From: Lingula anatina
Lineage: Eukaryota > Brachiopoda > Lingulata > Lingulida > Lingulidae
Direction of reading: 5' to 3'
DNA: 64,000 nt
Assembly: GCF_001039355.2 (NCBI RefSeq)
Contig: NW_019773848.1
Location: 173,635 to 237,634, forward strand
The notes below the pieces were generated by a model. That model made no database searches, was not told where the DNA came from, and saw nothing but the letters and a program-made list of their open reading frames with translations. Below are positions 24,401 to 39,843 of this stretch, in pieces. Numbering within the stretch: the stretch's first letter is position 1; each line of letters begins with the position of its first letter. Made by a program: the position numbers and the translations under genes.

Positions 24401-27306
24401 ATGAATAGAAAAGGAGTAAGTGTGTCATCATGTAACACTCCTGCCTGGATATCAAAGACATCTGTCTCCCCATCTGGTGATATGATCTTGGCTCCGGTGG
24501 TGTTGTACATATTGCTGATGGCTAAGGCAATCTTCTCAGGGATACCACAGGCTGACAAAATCCTACACATTTCATTCTATGGATGCCGTCGAAGGCCTTC
24601 CAGAAATCAACAAAGGTTACGACTGCAGGTAGCTTCCTTGTTTGAGCCCGTCTAGAAGGTGGCTAATTGCCAGAATTTAACCAACTGTTCCCTTTCTTTG
24701 TCTAAAGCCATTTTGGTTACGTAGATAATGAACAAACATATTCACATACAACAACAATTTAAATAAAATTGACATATTACTCACCAAAGCCAGTTCTGGG
24801 TCTTCATTGGGATCAACACCAAATTCAAATCCACCTGATCCTATCCCTGGAACAGGTCCCGTTCCATCTTCTCCTCTGATAATTGGGGAGCTTAAAAGTG
24901 CATCAGACAGGTTTGGGCCCGCTGGTACAGTCACTAGGTGAGAGCTGAAAAAAATATTACAAAGACAGTTTGGGTTATCCTGTATGAGAGATGCAAATGA
25001 AGTGAAAAATGCATGAATTTCATGGATAAAACATATGTACCAATACAACTTTTAAATTTTAATGTTTTTAAATACTATTCTAATGACAAAATATAAATTT
25101 CTTAAACACTACAAGTAGAAGCAATTATCTTAAATCAGTTCCCTACAAGACAGCACATTAAAAAAATACAAAACAGCATCATAAAAACTTACCCAGTTCC
25201 ATCTTTTCCATTTATTGTGTTTACTACATTGATAAGCTTTTCTGTGTTGGTATTCTGAAAAATATACAACCATTTAAAGATACATCAGATCAAATGACAA
25301 AGACATTTATGTGTCAATCAGAATTCTTTTAATATAATCTAATAATGGAATATCTCTTCAAAACAAGCAGTTAGAAGCATAAGGGGGCAATTCTTTAAAG
25401 GAAGCTTTATAATTACATTACATATCAAACACACCATATACAAATAACTTTCATATTTTATTTTAAAGCAAAAAATAAAAAGATTAAAATACAACATTTA
25501 ATATGAGATCACACATGTAGGCTCATACAGGGGAAAAAATCTATAACATACAAACGTATTGCATTAATGCACAGCTGGGATCATGCTTTCAAAGAATGTC
25601 TTAAAATATAAACAAAAAAGTGCTTATCCTGTCTGAAAGCTACCCTACCTCTTCTCCAAAATTTACAATATCCACATTGACTTTTTCCTTTTTGAGTCTT
25701 TTTGCAAGTTTGACAAGCTAAAAGAAATGATAAAAGAAAATAATAAAATCTCCCATTGCACAAATTTCTCATTAAATTTCTCGGGTGGATGAAAACCTTA
25801 CCAAATCTTAATATGAACTTATGTTATGAACTTATATAAAAAAGACAAATATAACTTATTACCAATGAGTTTCGAGAAATATATACAAACCTCCTTCTCA
25901 TCTTCTTCAATAGGGCTTCCAACAAAGGCAACTATTCTCATCCTATGGTTTTTTCCTTGTCTGTGCTTCAAAGCCAGCTAAAATAATCACAAAAATAAAA
26001 TCTGAATATAAAGAAATACAAATTTAGCAACTTTTAAGGACAGGAGTAAAATGCAAAGAGTCAATCAAAAAATTCTGTGCAATCGTGCACAATGGAATGG
26101 CAAATATACAAAGAATGAATTTGACTTTCGATTTGTTTGAAAAAAGTGAAAAAAGCAACAACTTACATGAGCTATTCTAACAGCATTTACGAAGCGAATA
26201 TCCCCTTTGGGTTGTATGTGATGCATCTTAGTCATCACACGACCAACATCAGATGTAAGGGTCAACAAAACTTCACAGCTAAAATCAAAAACAGAGGTTA
26301 AAGCAAATATTTCATAAAAGATTTGTGCCTTGCAGCAATTTGGACAGAAAAAGACCATCAGAGATTCTAAAGTAAACAGTTTTCAAAAACTACTATTTTT
26401 AAGGTTATAAATGTATATAAACATTTGACTGTTGAATATCCATAAAAAACAACCTGTCCAACACTGGTAGGTTTTGAAAATCATGATGTTGACATAAACA
26501 TGAATCATATATAATCATATAAAGGGAGAATATCAATTTAACATTAGATAATAAAAGCACTTACGTTGCCATTGAAAGCAAACCAACATTGTTCTCAGGA
26601 TTTGACCTGGTTTTGGAATGACACACAAGGTTGACAGCATCCTGCTGGGCCTGCATACGTGTTGGAATGAAGTCTCCATTTCTCATGAAATCACTGTTGT
26701 CAACACTGGAAAAAGAAAAATTAAATACAACTACACACATTTAAATATATATGCTTTATTGCTTAATCGTGAAATTTTATATTGCACTTGTAAGACTTGC
26801 ATTTACATCTTTATTAAAACATACACTTGTCAATGGACCATTAGCTGCTTGGCGTAAACTGCATGGTGTCTTACATTTTTTTATTCAAAGAACTGTTAAA
26901 TATCCATACAAAGAAAGTCTACAAAGAAAGAGCGCTACTTTTTGAGTACTCCCCCACCCTAAAGTCTTTTATTTTAAATTGCTTTTAAATTCATTTATAT
27001 AGGGCCTTCGAGTATAGTTTCTGTAATCCAAATAAATTAGTTTGGCAATTAACTTAATAGCTTTTGTGTGATTTTACAAGGCAATATCAACCATCGAAAA
27101 ATCTTGGTAATTGTCATGTCATCACAAGTCGGCCAAACTTTACACATTACTCAAGCTAATAGTACTTCATCAGTGTACATGTTGTTTTATCTCATAATCA
27201 TAAAAATACTTTATTTTATTGTCACCTTAAAAGGAAACACTACGGCATTTACAAAGGTGAATAATTTTAGCAAAACTTACCACACCATAGTACTTTCCAG
27301 CACCAT
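18511..27306 (-). CDS. PSMD4: PSMD4 / Rpn10, 26S proteasome ubiquitin receptor, 11 exons
   Basis: Exons, 5' to 3': 27306-27281, 26705-26565, 26278-26167, 25977-25891, 25717-25649, 25254-25193, 24944-24785, 19697-19601, 19460-19305, 19113-19049, 18705-18511; 389 residues (human 377). The start [14 protein letters not shown] is the family's canonical N-terminus. Residues 1-190 form the vWA domain that docks Rpn10 at the proteasome base-lid interface. The C-terminal half carries three ubiquitin-interacting motifs: [28 protein letters not shown] and [14 protein letters not shown], each with the A-x3-S core. The product binds polyubiquitinated substrates for degradation. Exon 7 to 8 spans a 5.1 kb intron with nested transposons. 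The gene is head to head with RCCD1 across 244 bp. Confidence 0.97.
21443..21497. repeat. (TG)n / (CG)n alternating purine-pyrimidine tract
   Basis: A (TG)n run passes directly into a CGCACGCGCGCGCAC tract. Such alternation is of the Z-DNA-prone type. Confidence 0.85.
22915..24715 (-). mobile_element. Decayed RTE/BovB-like non-LTR retrotransposon, RT and C-terminal part
   Basis: On the minus strand, fragments read in order as a reverse transcriptase. [12 protein letters not shown] begins near 24715. Next comes [20 protein letters not shown] with [16 protein letters not shown] at 24570-24316. The catalytic [11 protein letters not shown] has FADD at 24283-24272. After the interruption, [13 protein letters not shown] continues from 23456, and a C-terminal region resembling AGHFYRH...[12 protein letters not shown] runs to about 22915. 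The coding sequence has stops, frameshifts and an expanded A-run (lysine run near 23370), so it is dead. It lies in PSMD4 intron 7 in the same orientation as the gene. The clade name rests on recalled motif resemblance only. Confidence 0.8.
23463..24248. mobile_element. 786-bp non-autonomous DNA transposon with 8-bp TSD, inserted in the retrotransposon
   Basis: It is flanked by a perfect 8-bp duplication, ACTATATC, at 23455-23462 and 24249-24256. Ends are TACCCTGAG and, inward from the right, TACCCTAGG. Removing it restores the retrotransposon reading frame across [19 protein letters not shown]. The first 68 and last 73 bases are the same as the 141-bp element at 61652-61792. No transposase is visible. 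The 8-bp TSD suits hAT, P or Merlin-type superfamilies, but the termini do not clearly fit any of them. Confidence 0.88.
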
Positions 27307-27550
27307 CTTGCCGTTTTACCGGATATCAATTTGCAGATTGCTGCACTTTTCATCTATGCGATACACGATTGGTCAAATAACTATAATTTCACCAATGAGT
27401 AAAGAGCAATGTTTTCACTTCCTCACACTCATTTCCTGTGTAAGGTTGGAGGAGACGAGAGACGACCGTTTTGGTTTTCAGACTGTCCAGTAAAACGTTC
27501 ATATTTAGATCTATATATCGAAATGGAACACATGTTCATTTAATTGACTA
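27307..27550. promoter_or_regulatory. Bidirectional promoter, PSMD4 / RCCD1
   Basis: Only 244 bases separate the two divergent start codons. CCAAT-box motifs occur in both orientations (ATTGG near 27370, CCAAT near 27392). There is no clear TATA box. The arrangement implies a shared promoter. Confidence 0.65.
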
Positions 27551-30282
27551 ATGAAAGTTATCTTCTACTGTGGACACAATACTTTTGGACAAATAAACAA
27601 AGATGAGGACAAAATTGCAATACCATCACCGAAGAAAATCAGTGTTGCCCTTCTAGCAGACGACAGTACAAACGGCAAAATATTTATAGGATGGGATAAA
27701 CTTTTCATTATAAAAGGTCTGGTTTTAATTAATGTCAAGAGCAGTTACTGAACTTTGAAAGCACGTCTGACTTATCATGACTTGTTAAGTTTTGGCGATT
27801 TTTGTTTTGTAAATAGAATTTGAACTAATCTTATGGCTTTCAGATTCCAGGTGCATCAGTATAAGAGGTTTTCACCAAAATGTCCAGGAAATCCTGTGTC
27901 AAGAGAAAGTAAAATACTTAGAAGCATCTGTAAGACAAACTTTTGTTCTGACAGAAAATAGCAAATGTTACCAGTTAAGAAAGCAGGGATTAGAAGAGTT
28001 GCCTCAATGTTCAGCGAAAGAGATTGCTTGTGGTGAAAAATACACCATTTCATTGACAGGTACACTAAAAGTGTTTTAATGCCTATATCATGCAACAGTG
28101 CAATATGAAAATGTTTCATGGGGCTTATTATCTATTTTTATCATTTACTGATGATTTTAAGAAAAAATGTATCTTCAATTTAGATTAAATCTATTATAAG
28201 TGGATAAAATGGGTTATTTTCAAGTGTGCATGAAGTCATTATTTTAAGTAACACATAAAGTGAACGTGGATTTCCAGAAATGCTTAAGAACCACTCCTAT
28301 TAGTTTCTTATATGACTAAAATAAAGTTGACAAGCCAAGTCATAAACCAAATTAATCTCTCATTCAATCAAAAAAAAAAAACTTTAAAACTGCACCTTCT
28401 TCAATTTTTGGTCCTAAATTGACATACTTATCTGCCCCTCCAGTTCATCAAGATCTGCCAAATGACTAAGTACTGCATGCTCTTTGCATAATTATCACTC
28501 TCACTCCCGTGTATAGATGTATAGCTGTGCACACAATTACGTACTTATTCAAATAAAACTGCTAAGGGATATTTACAGCACAAAAAGAAAATGGAAGATA
28601 TCCATTCAAATACATGTATCATTTTTTGGGGGAAATATGAAATTATGTCCTTTATGATTTCTCTAAGTTACACTATTTGAAACTATATTATGGTGGCATT
28701 TGGTTTGGGTTTTGTGGCAAAAATTTGATTTTAAGTGCATCCTTAAAGAAATCATTTTGCATACAGTTATGACTATGTTTTCATGGGAAAGAGACTGTCA
28801 TCGTCTTTGTAAATAGAACACATCAAATGTTTTCTAGAAGCCGGGGAAGTTTGTGTAATCCAAGATCTGAAGTGCAATCCTTTGTTTGTACCATTGCGTT
28901 TGTCAACACATAAAATTTTGGCTGTCAGCTGTGGAAAGGAACATGTGATTCTTCTAACGAACAGTGGGGAAGTTCTAACATTTGGAGGAGGAAGGTATTT
29001 ATCATTGGTTTACATGATAGTGAGCTACACCCACACTTAAATCACTAAAGAAAATGTGGTTTTTACTACAGTTTATGTACTCAAAATTTATTTAATCACA
29101 ATACTGAAATAATGTGGGGAAAAAGTTCAATTTTCTAAATTCTTTGGTGGTCAAATTTGTACAGAATTGGTTCAGATAGCATGTCTTGTAATATATTCAA
29201 ATGTTGCTTTTGAATCAGTGCAAGATATATCATTTGTCCATTTTGCAATTCTGTATAAAATTTGCAATGACTATGTGATAAGAAATATTTTTTATCATGA
29301 ATAAATAAATGTGATAATCATTGTAGCCGTGGCCAACTAGGACATGGTGGCAACGAGATGGTAAAACAACCAACCTTTGTGGAGGCTCTTGGTGGTGTAA
29401 ATATTCTTAGTGTTTCTGCAGGTGGCTGGCATTCTGCTGTTGTTAGTGGTAATTTGATTTCTTTTTCTTTATACAACTTTGAATGGTGAATTGCAAGCAT
29501 ATTTACACCTCTGCAAATATGTAATTTCCAATAAAGGTTTATTTTTATTGGTTTGTTTGTCAGTAAGTAGCATGGCCATGATATGATGTGGTTTTTTATA
29601 CAGTCATTGGAGATGTCTACATCTGGGGCTGGAATGAGGCAGGCCAGTTGGGATTACCATGTAAAAATATAGCAAATCTGAACAAAGGAGCAGAAGAAAA
29701 TGTACTATGAAGTCACATACCGAAGATAGGAAAAGTTACTGTGAGGGTTCCGAGACTCAGATGCTAGAAATTAATGTACAGTCATTGCCTTTTTTGATGG
29801 ATTTTCCCAAGGAACCTATTATAGTGAAAGTGAGCTGTGGGTCTAGACATACAGCAGTATTAACAGGTAGGGAAATATTTTTTTGGTAAAAATGTGAAAC
29901 ATTTCATAGCTCACCTAATTTTAATTTTTGTGAATCATCTGCAAATGATTTAAAGATAAATTTGTGACAAAACATGCAAAGTTTATTTTTTCAATGTGGT
30001 AGACGACTTTCATTGTTGCACTCTAGTTGCTTATGCCTGTATAAACATTTTTGTGAGGAGAGATTTCAAGTAGTACTAATTGTCATGTGAACAACTCCAG
30101 ATGCTGGAAGACTCCTGACATGGGGTTGGAATGAATATGGACAGCTTTGTCATGGGGACACAATATCAAGGGACCAACCGTGCCTCGTGCAGTTTTTCTC
30201 AGACAAACAGTTAAAGGTGCTGGACGTGGAGTGTAAATTTTGGTCAACTGTTATAACTGCATGTGATGCTGCTTCCGATTAA
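27551..30282 (+). CDS. RCCD1: RCCD1, RCC1 domain-containing protein 1, six exons with a one-base frameshift
   Basis: Exons: 27551-27716, 27844-28059, 28838-28994, 29327-29448, 29604-29866, 30101-30282. The product has about 368 residues (if the frame is repaired) with three RCC1-type blades. Their cores are [46 protein letters not shown] and [24 protein letters not shown]. This matches vertebrate RCCD1, which partners the JmjC protein KDM8 in chromatin and mitotic functions. In exon 5 the frame entered at 29604 reaches TGA at 29708-29710. The conserved downstream part reads in the neighbouring frame, so one base is missing somewhere in about 29655-29707. This could be a sequencing or assembly error, a null allele or a real lesion. 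Confidence 0.9.
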
Positions 30283-30485
30283 ATACTTCATGTATTAATA
30301 TAAGTGTTTTCAGTGAGTGTTTAAAAATGTCTCTGTGTTTTCTTTAGAATTGATAATATTGGACAAAGTTTGCATATTTTTTAGATCAAGAATGTGTTTG
30401 TTTATGAGAAGATGGAAATAAAGACGATGTCATTCTACCGATGTACGGTACCATCGTTTTTTTTTTTTTTTTTTTTTTGTTTTTT

Positions 30486-30568
<83 letters not shown>

Positions 30569-31829
30569 GCAATGTACTTGTATTTTATGAATACCTGCAT
30601 TTCGTAGATTTTCATTATTTTGGATCCAGACTTTCACGTGATATAATAAAGAGTATCATTCTTCATAGTATTTATAGAATATCCACATTTAACATGATAC
30701 TGGACCTATTATGACTACTTTTGTTTACTCAAATGAAAAATTGGCCAAGATAGAAATACCACCCAGATTGCGTCATTGGCACAATCATTCCCGCAAAATG
30801 AAACACGAGCAACTAGTCAAAAGCTTTTGATGTTTGGGCGTGTTTAGTTTACGTGTGTTTCCGTAGAAATACATTGATGACTAACACAGAGACCAGTCCC
30901 TGGATTTTTCCAGTTACAATGATGTTTGTACATGGAAGATGAAAATTTAGGAAAAAATCATATAGCCTTTCTAGTCACGTCGTGCTACGACTAGAAATCG
31001 CACTATCGGCTGTTTCGCTACCTATGATAAGTGCATTACTTTCAAAGTTTTGTCAGGTACTCGTTTCGTTTGACAATTCCTCGTGTACTTAAAAAATGAC
31101 ATTTTAACGCGATGAATAAGAAATATCAACTGAACTAAAATAAGTCAAGACTATTAAAATATATTTTTATTTAAAACCAACAAAAATACGCATTATTTAA
31201 AATGTGATGGCTATATTTAAACCATTGTCTTTTTATACAGGTTTGCTATTGAAGGCGTGGACTGTTCGTGCTGTCCAAGGCACATGGAATCATTTGTGGA
31301 ATTTGCACAAAACGCAGTGATAAATATCATGTCCCAAAACTACCAATCTGAGTTCATGAACGGTGATGGTTGGAATTTATAACGTAATTTGTACTTTGTA
31401 ACTATAACGTGAACACGAGCCTACGGTCTTTGATAATAGGTTAAAGAGAAATGCGACACGTGACAACTCTACCCCAATTCCATGTATATTTTTTTCGAGT
31501 GTATTTCAAACAAAAAACAAGCTGCACGTACAACTCGAATACGAACGTTAATTAATTATTTGTGGTTTTTTTAGTCGCATTGACAGCAACTCCAGTCTCG
31601 GTGAAAATCTATTAAACACGTGTGTACAGAGCAGGCAGTTGTACCTTTTCCACTTGGTCCAGAGTAGTCCAGGCAATAAAACATGGGCCTACTTACATTA
31701 GGCAAATTTCTTTGTACATGTATATATGACGCCTTACGTTTGTCCCATCCCCACCCCCATAGGCGGCTGGTTTCGTAGAACAGACAGCTATTATATGTAG
31801 CACCACGTTATACAAACAGTTCGAATATT
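30283..31829. other. Intergenic region between RCCD1 and the WPPESK-repeat gene
   Basis: It holds the RCCD1 3' UTR (AATAAA-type signal near 30416), the poly-T tract, and about 1.2 kb of AT-rich sequence with no supported feature. Confidence 0.55.
30457..30566. repeat. Poly-T tract of about 110 bases with a few G interruptions
   Basis: The run lies about 175 bases past the RCCD1 stop, preceded by the palindromic GTACGGTAC. On the minus strand it is a poly-A of retroposon-tail length, but no retroposon body is recognisable beside it. The length may be unreliable in the assembly. Confidence 0.8.
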
Positions 31830-32816
31830 TCACTCTTGCGCTACCTTCGTCCCTTTGGACTCTGGTGGCCATCGGGTGCTGTCATATTTCACCAAACGGT
31901 CCATGATTTCCTTAGCCTGGTCTGTTATCTCCTTGCTGATCTTTGGTTTTGGTTTAGGCGGGTCCCTTAGTTCACCGCGAGAATCTGGTGGCCAACGTTT
32001 GGCATTGTAATTGCCAAGTCTGTCTAATATAAACTGTAAATCGGAATCTTTCACAGCTTTTGTCTGCACTTTGAGTTGTTCTGGGGACGGGCGCTGGGGC
32101 GGCAGGTTGATTTTAGATTCGGGAGGCCATCGTGTTGAATCATAAACGCAGAGTCTTTGCACTATATGATCCACTTCTTCTGCTGTCAGAACTGGTAATT
32201 TTCTCATTTCATGCGACGTCGCTAGCGGCGGAATCACTGCTTTTGATTCTGGCGGATATCTGAGCGGATCGAACTGCGTAAGGCGCGTTATTACTTGCAT
32301 GATTTCTTCATCACTTAAAACTTTTCTGGGAATTTCAGGAAGCCCCGGGCTCTCCGTTTGGTAACCCTTGGACTCGGGTACTTTGGCAGGGTCGTATGTA
32401 GACAGACGGTTGGTGATAACCTGGATTTCTTCGCTCGAAACTTTGGTTCCGCGATCAACCGGAGGGGGATCTGCTCTTGGAGGCGTAAAACACAGCCGAT
32501 CTGCACTTCGCCTTAAAAATGCAGACTGGTCATAGAGTCTCAATCTCATTCCGGAGAAATTACGCGAAGGCAGTCGAAGCTGTTGAATGAGTTGCAAAAC
32601 ATCATCGAGGTCTTTCTGGTTTTTAATGTGTTTTCTTTTCTTGTCATTTTTTACTCCATCTGGAAGAAATCTCTCTGGTACGTTTTTATACAGAGTCACA
32701 AAAGCCCCGGTGTCATGGTGAGGTAGAATAGAACGCGGAGATCGCTGGCTGAACTTGCAAGTTCTGAAGCCCAACGGCTGGGAAAGTCCGCCGTTGATTA
32801 ACACTGCGTGAGGCAT
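31830..32816 (-). CDS. Uncharacterised intronless protein with five RLxxYDxxRWPPESK repeats
   Basis: This is a single 328-codon open frame from ATG (32816) to stop, much longer than chance allows here. I do not recognise the family. Residues 1-60 have scattered basic stretches, including KNDKKRKHIKNQKD. From about residue 128 there are five units of 40-50 residues. Each has an acidic/amphipathic helix-like part followed by a core: RLSTYDPAKVPESKG, RLTQFDPLRYPPESK, RLCVYDSTRWPPESK, RLGNYNAKRWPPDSRG and RLVKYDSTRWPPESKG. Proline-rich linkers separate them. There is no signal peptide, membrane segment or cysteine pattern, so it is probably intracellular and could be a repeat-based filament or microtubule binder. 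That role is a guess. Lack of introns among intron-rich neighbours could mean retroposition or a germline/testis-type gene. Confidence 0.85.
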   Translation of the reverse strand: MPHAVLINGGLSQPLGFRTCKFSQRSPRSILPHHDTGAFVTLYKNVPERFLPDGVKNDKKRKHIKNQKDLDDVLQLIQQLRLPSRNFSGMRLRLYDQSAFLRRSADRLCFTPPRADPPPVDRGTKVSSEEIQVITNRLSTYDPAKVPESKGYQTESPGLPEIPRKVLSDEEIMQVITRLTQFDPLRYPPESKAVIPPLATSHEMRKLPVLTAEEVDHIVQRLCVYDSTRWPPESKINLPPQRPSPEQLKVQTKAVKDSDLQFILDRLGNYNAKRWPPDSRGELRDPPKPKPKISKEITDQAKEIMDRLVKYDSTRWPPESKGTKVAQE

Positions 32817-34951
32817 CTTGCAAATGTCACTTTCCCACCGTTGAAGAAATTTTGAATACCCCCTCTCGATGAAGATCTTTAAAGCAATAACCGCTGCATA
32901 TGAATATTTTTAAGCAATAACCAACTGCCTTCCCTTCGAGACGTTTCTCACCCCGAGTATAGCTTTCAGGTTTCAGCTACCGGTGCCATGGTCACCGCGA
33001 ATGCTATACACTATGCGTTAATCACGGTGATAAATGGGTTTATTGAACCATGAATGTGACTGAGGCCGTCGATTGTCGCTGAATGAAAGTAGAGAACTGT
33101 GCTGTAATTCAATCAGCGATGATGCTTTTGTATCGATTCAGTTTCATAAAACCTTCCAAAAACAAGACCTGCTCATTAAATAAACAGGCTGTATACGCTT
33201 ACGTACATTAGCATTTTGTTTTGTGACAAAGAACAAGTTTCTAAATAACTTTAGGATAAACAGCACCTTTCGACCCGAGGCTGTAAAACAACACAGGCTT
33301 ATCACGCGCGTGTCAGAGATTAGTTGACAAATGATCGTATTTCATGAAGAAAGTGCACCCAGAAATAAAACTGCGCCTATAAAATCCTTATGAAAAAAAA
33401 AGACAATTTTTGACAAAATTTGACGAAATGAGTAGTTTGGACCGAGAACTTTATTATCTTCAACATTGCTTTCAGGCCCCCCAGTGCTTAGATGGAAGAA
33501 ATTTAACCGAGAATGATATAAACAAATCAAAACAAATTATTATCGTTTCTATTTTTAAAGTAAGTAAAATTGTCCTCACTTTTGGAAATGGAATTCATTA
33601 ACAACAACATTTTAATGTGTTTGTACAAAAGACATTTATAACCGCATCGGCTCGGCGTTTTACTTTTAAAAATGTTCTTTTAAAACAATTTTAGTATCAA
33701 ATGTCGCAGCACTTATTCATGAACAGTATGTCTTTGTAATGACGTTGACCACTCCACTCAATTCTTCTCTTTTGGTATTTTATTAAATTTTGTAAGAACA
33801 GTCAGGTAAAAACGCATCGAGTTCCATAATAGCTTGGATGAATAAAATGTTTTAAAACGTGTTATTTAATAAAGAAGGTTAAAAGTTAGCACACAGCTAA
33901 ACGACCCCACGTTTGCCTAATTTTACTATTTAAAAACCTAAAATCTAAAATGTGTGGCAAACAATGGGTTTCAATCGGATTCTAAATCTAATTTAGTTTT
34001 TGGAACGAGACTAAAATAACACCTGGAATTGATCCAATGGACTTTTAAATATTTCCTAATATTGTATTTTGTTTACAGCAAAATGATTTCTGGCGACAGT
34101 AGTCTGTGGTGAACGAAAGCAAAGTATGATTCAAAGAATATTGATGCACAAAAGCAGTTGGCCCCTAGCCACATAACAGATCATAACAGTGGCGGGTTGG
34201 CTGCGTACAGGGTGCCACAAATCCTTCAATTTTTAAAATTTTACATAATTAGCAAGATTATGCGTATAGTCGTAGGTAAACTGTAGATAGGACCCGAATT
34301 TATTGCCTTGCAAAAATGCTCTGCATTTTGCAAGGTTTATTTTAATTGTCGTTGGTCGGTAATTCCAGTTCAAATATAAAAATAAAATTATATTGAAGTG
34401 CCAGATGCTGTTTGTCTTCTCTTGATTCTCTCTGTTCAAGGATGAAATGGATAACTTTTATTTCACTTTCACCGCGAGTTAGAATAAAGTAGTTGATATA
34501 CGTACGAATACGAAGCTGTAAGATGTGGTCCTCTTTGGGAATTTACATCAAAATGCAATCAAAATCGATCGATTATTGCTTGCCACTTTGCACTCTGTCT
34601 AGTAAGACATCTTTTGAAATAGTTGTCATTATATAGCTCTCACATTTTTATCCCTTTTTTTCAAAATTTGTAAAACAACAGAACTGTAATTCATAAAGTC
34701 GGTCTGTTTCAGTTGATTGTCAAAATACTTCATCTTTTGGCTACTGGTCTTGACTTTTGAATGCAAGTGCATTCTTACATAGGCCTATAGTCTTTCAAAA
34801 ATAAAATCCATTCTCCAAAATGGATTCACTACTTTCTCCATTTTCATAAAAAAACAACAAACATTGGATATATCAAATACTTATTTTACTCTTATTCAAG
34901 ACAAACATTTCACATCAATTTTAAAATATGTGTATTAAATAAATGAAAATA
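32817..34951. other. Intergenic region upstream of the WPPESK-repeat gene
   Basis: No supported gene. The start of the repeat gene is followed upstream by a moderately GC-richer 300 bases that probably contain its promoter. A small open frame at 33410-33550 ends in a GTAAGT donor but matches nothing that I know. Confidence 0.5.
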
Positions 34952-39444
<4,493 letters not shown>

Positions 39445-39843
39445 CTCGCGTCACTTATTTACCGGTTTCCCAGATGTGTTTTCCGCACGGTTTGTTTTCA
39501 TTACCAGCACACGTGGGCGGAAGTAGGAGGAAGTTGAAGGTAAAACTACCCTGCAACCGAAAAATCGATGTGGAAAACAAATTATCACAAAAATTGCAAA
39601 GTTGAAATATTGTGCTAATTTCCATTTAAAATTTAAAGAACAAAAAGTTACAATGCAATAAGGAGTAATGCCAAATAAAAGTGTAACAAGCATACGAAAT
39701 TTTGACAGCTGTTAGAAACCACGTGACAAGCGCGCTGTATAAATTAGTGCAAGAGAGGTGCTCACTCCACAGGTGACGGAGGGCGTGGGAGACAGGCTGG
39801 GGAAAACAGTTAAATTTTTTGTAGAAAGCAATATACAAAGGGC
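39445..39843. promoter_or_regulatory. Bidirectional promoter, PLPP / NPM
   Basis: 399 bases lie between the divergent start codons. There is an ETS-type CGGAAGT at 39518-39524 and a CACGTG E-box at 39720-39725. E-boxes of this type are known Myc/Max targets in nucleophosmin-family promoters. A weak TATA-like TATAAAT lies near 39738. Confidence 0.6.

Larger units (their letters stand above)
19698..24784 (-). other. PSMD4 intron 7, long AT-rich intron
   Basis: About 5.1 kb between exons 7 and 8. It holds a TG/CG microsatellite at 21443-21497, ATT-rich runs near 21950 and 22090, and the nested retrotransposon/DNA-transposon unit at 22915-24715. The rest shows nothing that I can classify. Confidence 0.7.

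Noticed and set aside
30386-30714. Open frames rich in Phe or Lys
   Set aside because: They are translations of the poly-T/poly-A tract.
33410-33601. Possible small exon with a GTAAGT donor
   Set aside because: The peptide matches nothing that I know, there is no promoter context, and no partner exon was found.
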